From contig CASFFX010000005.1 of the NCBI GenBank assembly GCA_949294085.1, positions 1 to 46,700 of the forward strand: a DNA stretch of 46,700 nt, in the 5' to 3' direction. Every line of letters starts with the position of its first letter. Position 1 is the first letter of the stretch. The notes under the pieces are model-generated. The model ran no database searches. It was not told the origin of the DNA and was given only the letters and a program-made list of their open reading frames with translations. The translations under genes and the position numbers were made by a program. Below are positions 34,602-42,938 of the stretch, piece after piece. This stretch comes from an uncultured bacterium. Its GTDB lineage: Bacteria > Elusimicrobiota > Elusimicrobia > Elusimicrobiales > Elusimicrobiaceae.

Positions 34602-36221
34602 GTGAAAAATAAACTCATTTCTTATCTGCCTTCTGTTTTGCTCCTGGCGGTGCTGATGGGGCTTTTTGGCCTGTACAGCGTGTGGCTGGGAATAGACGTC
34701 AATTTTGATTTACTCAACTATCACCTCTACAATCCGTATGCCTGGCTGAACGGGAAAATCGGCCAGGACGTTTTTGCCGCCGGGGTACACTCGTGCCTCA
34801 ACCCGTTGCCGGATTTGTATTTGTACGGGCTGTATGTGCTGTTTTTTAATTCGCCCCAATGGATTGGGTTTTTTATGGGGCTGCCGTACGGATTGTTGGT
34901 CTGGCTGATTTATCAGCTGTCGCGGGATGTTTTCCGCCATACCTTGTATCCCAAGACGTATGCCTTCCTGGCCGCGTTGGTGGGCGGCACGGCGGCGGGG
35001 CTCGTGTCCCAAATCGGCACCTCCACCAACGAAATCCCCTTAACCTGCGTGAATGTGGCGGCTTTGTGGCTGTTGCTGCGGGCGTTTAGAAATCCGGCCA
35101 GCGGCTGGAAGGTGTATGCAGCGGCTTTTGTAACCGGATGTGCGGTGGGGTGCAAACTGACGGTGGCTCCCTTTTGCCTCGCGCTGACGGCGGCGTTGGT
35201 TTGTAACTTAAAAGCTTTTGCCAAACCCTGGAAGATTTTTGCGGGATATGCCGTGTGCGGCGTATTGGGCTTTTTGCTGACGGACGGATACTTTTTGTGG
35301 AAAAATTTTGTTTTGTACGGCAACCCCATTTTCCCTTTTTACAACCAAATTTTCCAGTCCCCGTATTTTGATGCCATGTATCTGACGGAAACACGCTTTT
35401 TCCCGCAAGGGTGGCTGCAATGGGTGTTTTATCCGTTTTACTGGGCGTTTGCACCGGGGACGTATGTGTCGGAAATTCCGCTGCAGGACGGACGGATGGC
35501 CTTGCTGCTGCTTGGGCTGGTGGCATGGGGCGTGTGCGCGTACAAAAACCGCTTGGGCGGCGTAAACCGCCGGGAAGCGGCCGCCCTGGTGCTGTACGGC
35601 GGGGTGGGTTATGTGCTGTGGCTGACCCAGTTTTCTATTCTGCGGTATGCGGCCACGCTGGAAGCTTTGTGCGGTTTAATTGCGGTGGGCGTGTGCGCCA
35701 GCCTGGGGCGAAAACGATGGGGTGTTTACGCCGCCCTCTTGCTGCTTGCGCTTTGCTCGCGGGGATATCACGCTCCGGAATGGCACCACGAAATGTTTTG
35801 GGATCAGGCCATTTTCTTTGACCAAAAACCGCAGGTGGAGGACGACAGCCTGGTGTTTTTTATGCCGCTTGGCACCTCGTATTTGGCGCCTTTGTTGAAC
35901 CCCAAGGCCACCTATATGGGGGGCGTAAAGGCTAACCCGCAGGAATATCCGCCGCAGTATCGCGATGTGGCCGCCCAGCTGAACAATATTTCTCCGCAGT
36001 TTTACCGCTTTCATTTGGAGGGTCTGCAACGCCAAAAAATTGCCGCGCACCAGGGCCCGATTTACATCGTTACCCTGGATTGGCCCATGAAGCTCAACCC
36101 GCCTACGCTGGCCCGTTTTGGCCTGCGCGGCAGTTTGGAAAATTGCCAGCGCTTCGTTACCAATTTTACGATCTACTCCCGCGACCTGGCTATCTGCCGG
36201 GTGGAAAAAATCCCTGCTTAG
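34602..36221 (+). CDS. Polytopic GT-C-like membrane protein, paralog of 1419-3107
   Basis: 539 residues, about a dozen helices. The first outside loop holds D36 and NYHLYN (39-44), then AGVHSCLNPLPD (60-71). It shares the middle LYGNP-FP and NQIFQSP block and the GPIYIVT C-terminus with the 1419 gene. GT-C topology suggests sugar transfer from a polyprenyl-phosphate donor on the periplasmic side. It lies 6 bp after the GT2 gene, a natural donor-maker and transferase pair. The acceptor may be the pilin two genes up. Start is GTG 34602, right after the GT2 stop. Confidence 0.72.
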   Translation: MKNKLISYLPSVLLLAVLMGLFGLYSVWLGIDVNFDLLNYHLYNPYAWLNGKIGQDVFAAGVHSCLNPLPDLYLYGLYVLFFNSPQWIGFFMGLPYGLLVWLIYQLSRDVFRHTLYPKTYAFLAALVGGTAAGLVSQIGTSTNEIPLTCVNVAALWLLLRAFRNPASGWKVYAAAFVTGCAVGCKLTVAPFCLALTAALVCNLKAFAKPWKIFAGYAVCGVLGFLLTDGYFLWKNFVLYGNPIFPFYNQIFQSPYFDAMYLTETRFFPQGWLQWVFYPFYWAFAPGTYVSEIPLQDGRMALLLLGLVAWGVCAYKNRLGGVNRREAAALVLYGGVGYVLWLTQFSILRYAATLEALCGLIAVGVCASLGRKRWGVYAALLLLALCSRGYHAPEWHHEMFWDQAIFFDQKPQVEDDSLVFFMPLGTSYLAPLLNPKATYMGGVKANPQEYPPQYRDVAAQLNNISPQFYRFHLEGLQRQKIAAHQGPIYIVTLDWPMKLNPPTLARFGLRGSLENCQRFVTNFTIYSRDLAICRVEKIPA

Positions 36222-36235
36222 CCCTTTTTTGCTTT

Positions 36236-36257
36236 GTGCGACAATAGGCTGTCGCAC
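36236..36257. repeat. Inverted repeat GTGCGACA-N6-TGTCGCAC
   Basis: A perfect 8-bp inverted repeat, 15 bp after the stop of the GT-C gene, with no T-tract. It overlaps a -10-like GACAAT at 36240-36245 for the RNA or small-gene locus downstream. It may be an operator or the 3' stem of the upstream mRNA. Confidence 0.5.
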
Positions 36258-36291
36258 CGCTGTGATATCCTAGTTAAAGAAGGAGCATTGG

Positions 36292-36396
36292 ATGGCCGCA
36301 CCTCATCGCGTGTTCCCGCGGAAAATAAGTGCGCTTTCCCGCTTTTTCTGTCGGGCGGCCAATGCTTTTGGCGGGGAACCGCTGTTTAGAAGATAA
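36292..36396 (+). CDS. Candidate 34-residue small protein (alternative reading of the RNA locus)
   Basis: An ATG at 36292 preceded by AAGGAG with 6 nt spacing opens a 34-codon frame ending TAA at 36396, followed by a terminator. The peptide is basic with one Cys (SRFFCRAANAF) and ends LFRR. The ribosome binding site is excellent, but the start codon and codons 23-25 fall in complementary arms of the predicted RNA stem, which is unusual for a plain gene. Coding status unresolved. Confidence 0.35.
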   Translation: MAAPHRVFPRKISALSRFFCRAANAFGGEPLFRR

Positions 36397-36401
36397 GGGT
36401 T

Positions 36402-36436
36402 AGTGCCTTTTCGGATAAAACGAAGAGGCACTTTTT
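36402..36436 (+). terminator. Rho-independent terminator of the 36.3-kb locus
   Basis: AGTGCCTTTTCG (36402-36413) pairs with CGAAGAGGCACT (36421-36432) with one weak position, followed by T's to 36436. It separates the small locus from the DUF2130 gene. Confidence 0.8.
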
Positions 36437-36492
36437 CTTAAAAGATAGTAAGATAAAGAAAGAAATTTATTTTGTAGAGGTAGCCAAAATCT

Positions 36493-37731
36493 ATGCCCGA
36501 AATTAAATGCCCCCACTGCGGGGAAGTTTTTCAAGTGGATCCGTCCAGCTATGCGGAAATTGTAAGCCAGGTGCGTACGGCGGAATTTCAGAAAGAACTG
36601 CACGCCCGCGAAGCACAGCTTTCCAAAGAAAAGGACAGCGAACTGCAGCTGCTGCGTGTGCAAAACCAGGCCGAGCAGGACCGCCGCAACGCGGCCTATC
36701 AACAGCAAATTTCCGTCTTAAACGCCCGCTTGCAGGCCGCCCAGCAGGAAAAGGAACTGGCCGTCAGTACGGCGCTTTCGTCGGCCAAGGACGAATTGAA
36801 CGCCAAAGAAAAAGAAATTTTAACCTTGCAGGCCCGCGTGGAAGACGTGCAGAAAGACGCCCAGTTAAAAAATCAGTCCCTCAAAGAGAACTATGCCCTC
36901 CAGCTGAAAGCCAAGGACCAGGAAGTGGCTTTTTATAAAGACCTTAAGGCCCGTATGTCCACCAAAATGCTGGGGGAAACGCTGGAAAAACATTGCGAAA
37001 CGGAATTTAACCGCCTGCGGGCCACGGGTTTTCAGCACGCCTATTTTGAAAAAGACAACGACGCCAGCAACGGCAGCAAAGGGGATTATATTTTCCGGGA
37101 ATCTACCGAGGACGGAGTGGAATTTATTTCCATTATGTTTGAAATGAAAAACGAAATGGATACCACCGCCACCAAACACAAAAACGAAGATTTTTTGAAA
37201 GAGCTGGACAAAGACCGCCACGAAAAAGGGTGCGAATACGCGGTGTTGGTGTCGCTTTTGGAAGCCGACAGCGAGCTGTATAACAGCGGCATTGTGGACA
37301 TGTCGCACCGCTATCCCAAGATGTACGTGATTCGGCCGCAGTTTTTTATCCCGCTGATTACCCTGCTGCGCAACGCGGCGCTCAATGCGGTTTCGTACCG
37401 CCGCCAGCTGGCCGAAATCAAAAATCAGAATTTGGATATTTCCCACTTTGAGGAAGACATCAACGAATTCAAAGAGAAATTCGGTAATAATTACCGCCTG
37501 GCCAGCGAACGTTTCCAGGAAGCGATTAAAGAAATAGACAAAACGATTGATATGCTGCAAAAAACCAAAAAGTCGCTTTTGTCCTCGGAGAATAATTTGC
37601 GTTTGGCCAACAACAAAGCCCAGGATTTAACGGTCAAACGGCTGGTGCGCAAAAATCCCACCATGGCCAAAAAATTTGCCGAACTGGCCGAACAGAAAAA
37701 AGCGTCCGGCGGCGATTTGTTTTCCGAATGA
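36493..37731 (+). CDS. DUF2130-family protein
   Basis: 412 residues. It starts with a zinc-ribbon-like CPHCGEVF, then a long coiled coil rich in Glu, Gln and Lys (about residues 25-155). The DUF2130 domain follows ([31 protein letters not shown] ... [29 protein letters not shown]). The E-x-K in this domain resembles a restriction-endonuclease-like core, but activity is unknown. A long helical C-terminus follows. A weak AGAGGT ribosome binding site precedes the ATG. Soluble, likely cytoplasmic. Confidence 0.88.
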   Translation: MPEIKCPHCGEVFQVDPSSYAEIVSQVRTAEFQKELHAREAQLSKEKDSELQLLRVQNQAEQDRRNAAYQQQISVLNARLQAAQQEKELAVSTALSSAKDELNAKEKEILTLQARVEDVQKDAQLKNQSLKENYALQLKAKDQEVAFYKDLKARMSTKMLGETLEKHCETEFNRLRATGFQHAYFEKDNDASNGSKGDYIFRESTEDGVEFISIMFEMKNEMDTTATKHKNEDFLKELDKDRHEKGCEYAVLVSLLEADSELYNSGIVDMSHRYPKMYVIRPQFFIPLITLLRNAALNAVSYRRQLAEIKNQNLDISHFEEDINEFKEKFGNNYRLASERFQEAIKEIDKTIDMLQKTKKSLLSSENNLRLANNKAQDLTVKRLVRKNPTMAKKFAELAEQKKASGGDLFSE

Positions 37732-37752
37732 CGGCAGCTGTCCAAGCGGGAA

Positions 37753-38139
37753 ATGCCCCCGCTTATCCGGCGGAACGGATTGGAAGGGTGGCAGCCTTTT
37801 CCCGATGAAGTACGCTTTGTGCCGCCTCGGGCCATTTTCCCGCTAAAACGCATAGACCGTATGGTGCAGGTGGCGGGGGTCAATGCGGCGCTGGAACGGG
37901 TGGAACACGTCATTTGCCAATGCCCGGGGGTAAAAGCGTGCCGCGTGCGGCTGATGCGCCCGGAAGAAGGCCAACGCTTAAAAGCGTTTTTGGTGCTGAA
38001 GGAAGGCCATACCGCGGCGGATTTGCCCCAAATTCGGCAATTTTTAGTGCAAAGGCTTTCTTCGCACGAAATGCCGCGTTCGTTTACGATTGGCTCCGAA
38101 TTGCCGGTGAACATTATGGGCAAAGCGTGCGACTGGTAA
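37753..38139 (+). CDS. Orphan C-terminal domain of an AMP-forming adenylating enzyme
   Basis: 128 residues. The sequence matches only the small C-terminal lobe of acyl-CoA synthetases or NRPS-type adenylation enzymes: RIDRMVQVAG near residues 33-42, then PGVKACRVRL, KAFLVLKEG, and the terminal LPVNIMGKA, whose Lys is the usual catalytic one. The large N-terminal adenylation domain is absent and no remnant was seen upstream, where the DUF2130 gene ends 21 bp away. It could be a gene remnant or a stand-alone partner of a domain elsewhere. Confidence 0.65.
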   Translation: MPPLIRRNGLEGWQPFPDEVRFVPPRAIFPLKRIDRMVQVAGVNAALERVEHVICQCPGVKACRVRLMRPEEGQRLKAFLVLKEGHTAADLPQIRQFLVQRLSSHEMPRSFTIGSELPVNIMGKACDW

Positions 38140-38234
38140 ATGCAAGTTTTCTTATTCCGTGTCAGGTGGTAGAAAAGAAAATTTGGCTACAAATCCGGAT
38201 TCTCCTGATGGAGTGCTACAACGGAGGAAAAATA

Positions 38235-39554
38235 ATGAAAAAATTATTATTGGCCGGCAGTTTTCTTTTTATGGGGGGATTCTTTGCCTGGGCCAACTCG
38301 GAAGGCCAAATTCAAACCGTAAAGGCCAATCCTAAAGCGGGTTTTTACTGGGATTACTTGTTGTATGTTCCCAAAACAGTAGATAAATCAAAAAAAACGC
38401 CCCTGCTGTTTACGATGAATGACAGCGGGATTTTTGATTCGTCCGCCGACTTGGAAGCCGCCACCCGGGCGCGGTTTGGCCGCGGAAATGAAGACTATAT
38501 AGCCTATGAAGTAGGCGTTCCCATGGTGTTGCCGTTGGTTCTGCGGGAAAGAGGAAAGATTGATGCACACGATTTAAACCGTGCGGCTTTTATAGTACAG
38601 CAAGGCCCTTATAAGCGATTGGACAAGCAGGTAATTGCGATGCTGGATGATGCTCGCAAACAACTAAAAAAAGAAGGAATACAAACCCAAAAGAAATTTT
38701 TGGTGGCGGGGTTTTCTTCCGCGGGAGCGTTTGGCTGGAAATTAGCTTTGCTGCAGCCTCAAAAAATCTTAGCTGTGGCCGTTGGGGGAGAGATGTATCC
38801 GGCCTTGCCGGTAAAGGTTTTCAAAGAGAAAAAATTGCTGTTTCCGGTAGGGGTAGGCGATGTGAAAGAAATAACCGGACGGAATTTTAATGAAAAAGCG
38901 TGGCGCCGAATCCCCATTCTGCTGACGAACGGCGCTTATGATTACAATGATCCTTTAGCCTTTTTGTTCGGAAAGGAGGATAGCCTTTTAATCTTGCAAA
39001 TTTTCGGTTCCGGTACGGTTCAAAGTCGTTGGGAAAAAGCACGCGCTTTGCTGAAGCAGTTAGCTCCTAATGTGCAAACTTATACCTATCCCAAAACGGA
39101 ACACGAACCGGTGCAAGGGGATATGATTGCGTTCTTGCAACAGCATTTGCACGGAGGGCCTTTGCACCCCATTGTGCCGATGGATACGTCGGCAAATCCA
39201 GCTTGGATGCCTTTGCAAGTGGTGCAATTATATTTTGGTAAGCAGACGCCTTTGTCCCATGATACAGCCTATTTAGGAGAGACCGATTTAATGCTGAAAG
39301 TACGGAGGCCGCAAATCCCTTTTTGGGTGCGGTTGGGGTGTGCAGTAGATATTATGCAAGACGAGAAAATAATTTTGCAAGGGCTGCCTATCAAAGGTAT
39401 TTTTGAGGAAGAGAATTGCGCCTTTTTGCAAATTCCGCTTAGCCCCGATGACATGGGAGTATTAAAGAGTCAAAAATCGGCCGTTTTTAATGTCCGCTCG
39501 GCATTGCCGGAGGTATTAACAATTCCTCAAACTTTGAAAGTTACGATTCATTAA
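38235..39554 (+). CDS. Secreted alpha/beta-hydrolase-like protein
   Basis: 439 residues from ATG 38235, with a GGAGG ribosome binding site 8 nt before it. A signal peptide (MKKLLLAGSFLFMGGFFAWA) is followed by a hydrolase-like region with a nucleophile-elbow candidate LVAGFSSAGAFG (Ser161) and a late His (KTEHEP, H290). A C-terminal beta-rich domain of about 140 residues follows. The AT content is higher than in the upstream genes. Substrate unknown. It ends 27 bp before repeat copy 1, whose hairpin would act as its terminator. Confidence 0.7.
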   Translation: MKKLLLAGSFLFMGGFFAWANSEGQIQTVKANPKAGFYWDYLLYVPKTVDKSKKTPLLFTMNDSGIFDSSADLEAATRARFGRGNEDYIAYEVGVPMVLPLVLRERGKIDAHDLNRAAFIVQQGPYKRLDKQVIAMLDDARKQLKKEGIQTQKKFLVAGFSSAGAFGWKLALLQPQKILAVAVGGEMYPALPVKVFKEKKLLFPVGVGDVKEITGRNFNEKAWRRIPILLTNGAYDYNDPLAFLFGKEDSLLILQIFGSGTVQSRWEKARALLKQLAPNVQTYTYPKTEHEPVQGDMIAFLQQHLHGGPLHPIVPMDTSANPAWMPLQVVQLYFGKQTPLSHDTAYLGETDLMLKVRRPQIPFWVRLGCAVDIMQDEKIILQGLPIKGIFEEENCAFLQIPLSPDDMGVLKSQKSAVFNVRSALPEVLTIPQTLKVTIH

Positions 39555-39575
39555 CGACTTCCTTCCAAATTAAAT

Positions 39576-39800
39576 CAACAAAAAAGACACCTTGCAAAAG
39601 GTGTCTTTTTAAATGGTCGGGCGCGGCGTGAGGGCTGCCAAAAGCGGCAAGAGCGGGGAAACAAAATCCCTGTTTATCAGGCAAAATACAGGGAAAACCC
39701 GTAAAAGTTGCCCTTTGTATGTGGGAGAAATGCCACACTTATTTCTATTATTGGGATTTTGCCTTTTTGTATGACTTAGAGCAGGGAAAAACAAGGAATT
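39576..39800. repeat. Island-flanking repeat, copy 1 (core 39576-39725)
   Basis: About 150 bp matches 43912-44060 in the same orientation, with patchy similarity continuing to about 39800 (CAGGGAAAAACA). The core begins with a 13-bp hairpin (39581-39610) and contains AATCCCTGTTTATCAGGC and AGTTGCCCTTTGTATGTGGG. No transposase or convincing frame lies inside; a 65-codon minus-strand frame exists only because the repeat lacks stops. Confidence 0.85.
39581..39610. terminator. Hairpin in repeat copy 1
   Basis: AAAAAGACACCTT pairs with AAGGTGTCTTTTT around a GCAA loop. It is symmetrical, with A's and T's on both sides, so it can terminate in both directions. On the plus strand it ends the 38235 hydrolase gene. 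Confidence 0.85.
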
Positions 39801-39882
39801 TTTGATCTTTGATTTGCGGGGGATTATATACAGTTGCAGTCTGCTGGTTAACTGAAGAAATATTTGAGGGGAATTTATACTA

Positions 39883-40277
39883 TCAATAGGTGTATTGGAA
39901 AACGAAACTGCTGTGATTGTTTCCTATAAACAGGGGGAAAATGATATTCCCATCTATATTTTGCTTCCATAACTCTCCTATAGCATCCAACGGAGTTCGG
40001 TTACTGCTTATGTGTAGTGGATTAGAGAAACTGCCAAATACGAGTTTCCGTTGATTCCCGTCCGTAAATTCAATTATAATTGGTTCATCCATGACAGCTA
40101 AACGACAAGATTCAAGATTGTCGGGGATGACGCTATAGTCATTTTTATATCTTTTTGGTTTTTACGTATCAACGACAATTGATGTTTTTGGCAATATTCA
40201 TACAGTAAAATATCAAAATTCCCAGCATACTTATAGTCTCCACCTGCCAAATGGATGTGTCTAATTGTTTTCCCCAT
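39883..40277 (-). pseudogene. Frameshifted hypothetical gene
   Basis: A minus-strand frame starts at ATG 40277 with an AGGA ribosome binding site, runs about 45 codons (MGKTIRHIHLAGGDYKYAG ...), then goes on sensibly only after a one-base shift at an A-run near 40143. The second frame continues from NDYSVIPDN through MDEPIIIEFTDGNQRKLVF to the stop at 39883. Together they give about 130 residues of an unrecognised protein. It is either a decayed gene or a case of frameshifting. It is AT-rich, like the rest of the island. Confidence 0.55.
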
Positions 40278-40317
40278 TTTTTCCTATACAATTTATGAAT
40301 ATATTACAAACCCACTG

Positions 40318-40367
40318 CGACAGCATGATGTCAGAGAAAATATTTTTATAGCGACATAATGCTGTCG
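40318..40367. repeat. 15-bp inverted repeat between divergent island genes
   Basis: CGACAGCATGATGTC (40318-40332) and GACATAATGCTGTCG (40353-40367) are inverted copies with one mismatch, separated by a 20-bp AT-rich spacer containing TATTTTTATA. The position between two divergent starts suggests an operator or a regulatory hairpin. Confidence 0.65.
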
Positions 40368-40404
40368 TTCAAATTCTGTATATTATTTTTTATAGGATAA
40401 TGAT

Positions 40405-41673
40405 ATGAAATATGCGTAGAATTTTAAATTGGAAAGTTTTAATCAAGCGAGCTTATTAGTGAACCTTGTTAACTCCGGGCGATTTTGCTTTTATAAAAAT
40501 GGAGAAATAAAAGTGTTACAAAATACATTTACTATACACCATATATTAAATTTTATTGCTCAAGGAAATTTTTGTGCGGCTAAAAATGGGATTAAAAGTT
40601 TACTTGCTATAAATCCTAATGAAGATAAATTGTATGAATTATATTACTATTGTCTGCAAAAGTTACAAGAGGCTGAGAAAATGTGTGTGGTCCCGCCTAC
40701 TAAGACCAGCGTATTTTGCCCTTGGAAAGAAATAATGTTCCAAGGCCGGCAACAGGCTAATAAACAAAATTACAATCAAGCCATAGCGTTATTTGCGCAA
40801 TCCGCCCAATTAATGAAAGAAAGCCGTTCTCACTCCGTTTTTGCCTCGCAGCATTTAAGCCAAGAAGAAAAAGAACTGCTTTTGGGGCAGGAGCAGCTTT
40901 TGTATTACCAAGCAGTTTGTTTTTACTTAAAGAAAGATACATCACAAGCTCGGGCATATTTTAATGCCTCATTACAGGCACGTCTGCAGGCTGTATATCA
41001 AAATGTAGCAGAATGCGTGGAGGTTTTCCTTCGTCTTAAACAGCCTTTGCGGGCTTTAACGTATATCAATGAGTTGCTTGCCAATAAAACAGAGGCGACG
41101 CGTTTCCCTTTGTATAGGATAAGGGCCAAAATATATAGAAATTTGGGGTTGGCAGAAAATCAAAAAAGAGATGAGGCCCAAGCTCTTGTGTATTATCAGC
41201 GTCGTATTAAGCGGTTTGCCTTAGAAGCAAGCTCCTATGAAGAGTTATCCTCTTTTTTGATTGAAATAGGAAAATATGAGGAGGCTTTGCAGATTAATGC
41301 AAAAGCGATTGCTTTAGAACCTAATTTTTATATCTATTATCTAACCCGTGCCAAAATATATGCTCTTTTAAAAAATAAAGATGCCGCTTTCAAAACGCTT
41401 GCGTTATTAGCAAAAGAATCTTTTAGTATGGAAAATCAATTTTTTGCTTTAGAACGTGGAGAGGTTTATGAAATATTGAAAGATTATGACGCAGCTGAAG
41501 CCTGTTATTTACAGGAAACGGAACGTCCCGGAAATCGGCGGGACTATTTGGTGTCTCTCTATGTGCAAACTGGCAGGACGGATAAAATACACGGTGTAAA
41601 CCAACAATTAGCGCAGGAAAAAGAGTTTGACGATCGTGTAAGCGAGCAGATGTGGAGATCTCTTTTGAATTAA
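40405..41673 (+). pseudogene. TPR-repeat protein with an amber codon at codon 5
   Basis: The frame is 414 codons from a TTG at 40429 to TAA at 41673. If it began at the upstream ATG 40405, which has AGGA 7 nt before it, codon 5 would be TAG (40417). The TTG has no ribosome binding site. So the gene is either 5'-damaged, read through, or starts at a weak codon. The protein is soluble, with TPR-like helices (ALTYINELLANKTEATRFP, EEALQINAKAIALEPNFYIYY). It is AT-rich. It overlaps the convergent MBL gene by 4 bp. Function unknown; partner of the nuclease module possible. Confidence 0.55.
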
Positions 41674-42938
41674 ATAAAAAAGCGTTCTCCGTCTTGTAAT
41701 ATGCGGACCGGTACCTTAAAAAGGGCTTGGTAGCTTTCTGCACAGTTTGTATGAATAGGAATGAGTAGTTTGGGGCGTATTTGCTGTACCAAACGATATA
41801 AAGAATCAAAATCCGCGTGTCCAGAAGTGTGGAGTGTATGCACCTCCTGGTTGCGTTCTTTAGCGTTGCGTGCAAAAGAATTGGCTTCTTGTGTTAAATA
41901 TCCTTCCCAGGCACTATGAATAAATCGCAAAGATACGGAATGGCGTAATAACTTCTGTCTGATGGAAAAATTATCCTTAATAATAAATTGATGAGGAGTG
42001 TTTATTATCTCCTGTATGGATATTTTTTTGCTTTTGTAGGTAGAAAGGTGTGGCTTTAAATGATCCGTTAGTGTGTTTTTGGCAAAATATACACGGATGT
42101 TTTTCCAGTTCCATTGTGGTATGGATTTGCCTAAATGTGCAAATTGCTCTAATACAAAGCAACTATAAGGATCTAAGACTAGGGTTTTATTCAGCCTGCG
42201 TGCTGCTTTATAAACCGATACAAATCGGTCCAAATTTTGGGCAGAAAAATAAATAAGGCTTAGTCCATCCCCCGAAAAAGCTTGCTCTAAACGTTTTTGT
42301 AGCATATCCTCGGTGTCTGTGTGCATTTGTACACGTGAAAGGGTTGTCCCTTCCATAAGCATATAATCCGGGGAGACGCGACGAGCAAAATATTTGGTTA
42401 AATAAGCGCATTTACCATGATTTCTCAAATCTCCAGTATAAAGAATTTTTATGTTGCCGATATTCACTTGATAAGCCAATGCTTCGGGTACACTGTGATC
42501 TACGGGAATAGCCTTTACCCTTATTTTGCCGATACAAACGGTTTGTTTGGGTCGTAAAACGCGAAAATGTAAATGTTCCAAATGCGTGCCAAATAGTGGG
42601 GCGATATGCTGCAGCAGATTGATGGTTGTTTGGCTGGCATATACGGGAATTTGGGGGTGTAATTCTGTTAACAAACCATAATGGTCCGGGTGGGCATGGG
42701 TAAGGAACAGGGCGTTTATTTGGGGAGTTTGTTCTCTATATACTCCACGCACGGGTACTCGATAGGCTTTGGGTGATTTGTGTTCTTGTATCGACTCTAG
42801 AGGCAGGCCAAAGTCAAAAAGCACCCGGTTCCCTTCTGCATAAATTTCAACACAATTACCGCCAATGTTATGGGTCGCCCGGTGAATAATCAAGCCTCTT
42901 TGTCTTGAGGTTGATGTCGGCAGATTATTCTTTTCCAT
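41670..42938 (-). CDS. Beta-CASP metallo-beta-lactamase-fold nuclease (RNase J-like)
   Basis: 422 residues. Zinc-site motifs are complete: HAHPDH (81-86), H148 in PVDHSV and D170 in LYTGDLR. The beta-CASP hallmarks follow: Glu in LMEGTTL, HTSGHAD (370-376), and the IPIH motif (H396). These are the ligands of RNase J and CPSF-type nucleases, so RNA or DNA cleavage is likely. It differs from housekeeping RNase J in length and neighbourhood. The gene starts 49 bp inside the upstream gene, so the two are tightly coupled. AT-rich, probably acquired. Confidence 0.82.
   Translation of the reverse strand: MEKNNLPTSTSRQRGLIIHRATHNIGGNCVEIYAEGNRVLFDFGLPLESIQEHKSPKAYRVPVRGVYREQTPQINALFLTHAHPDHYGLLTELHPQIPVYASQTTINLLQHIAPLFGTHLEHLHFRVLRPKQTVCIGKIRVKAIPVDHSVPEALAYQVNIGNIKILYTGDLRNHGKCAYLTKYFARRVSPDYMLMEGTTLSRVQMHTDTEDMLQKRLEQAFSGDGLSLIYFSAQNLDRFVSVYKAARRLNKTLVLDPYSCFVLEQFAHLGKSIPQWNWKNIRVYFAKNTLTDHLKPHLSTYKSKKISIQEIINTPHQFIIKDNFSIRQKLLRHSVSLRFIHSAWEGYLTQEANSFARNAKERNQEVHTLHTSGHADFDSLYRLVQQIRPKLLIPIHTNCAESYQALFKVPVRILQDGERFFI

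Larger units (their letters stand above)
36254..36437 (+). ncRNA. Candidate structured RNA (~185 nt) with terminator
   Basis: The segment folds well by eye. GCATTGG (36285-36291) pairs with CCAATGC (36359-36365), extended by CCGC (36296-36299) with GCGG (36355-36358). Inside, GCGGAAA pairs with TTTCCCGC with one bulge. After it, GCGG-GGAA-CCGC makes a GNRA-capped stem. ACCGCTGT occurs twice (36256-36263, 36378-36385), so the second GCGG could pair with either copy. An intrinsic terminator ends it. No known RNA family is recognised. It overlaps a small ORF, so it could be either or both. Confidence 0.4.

Noticed and set aside
39541..39738. 65-codon minus-strand frame inside repeat copy 1
   Set aside because: It runs through the terminator hairpin, and copy 2 does not preserve the same protein; the repeat simply lacks stops.
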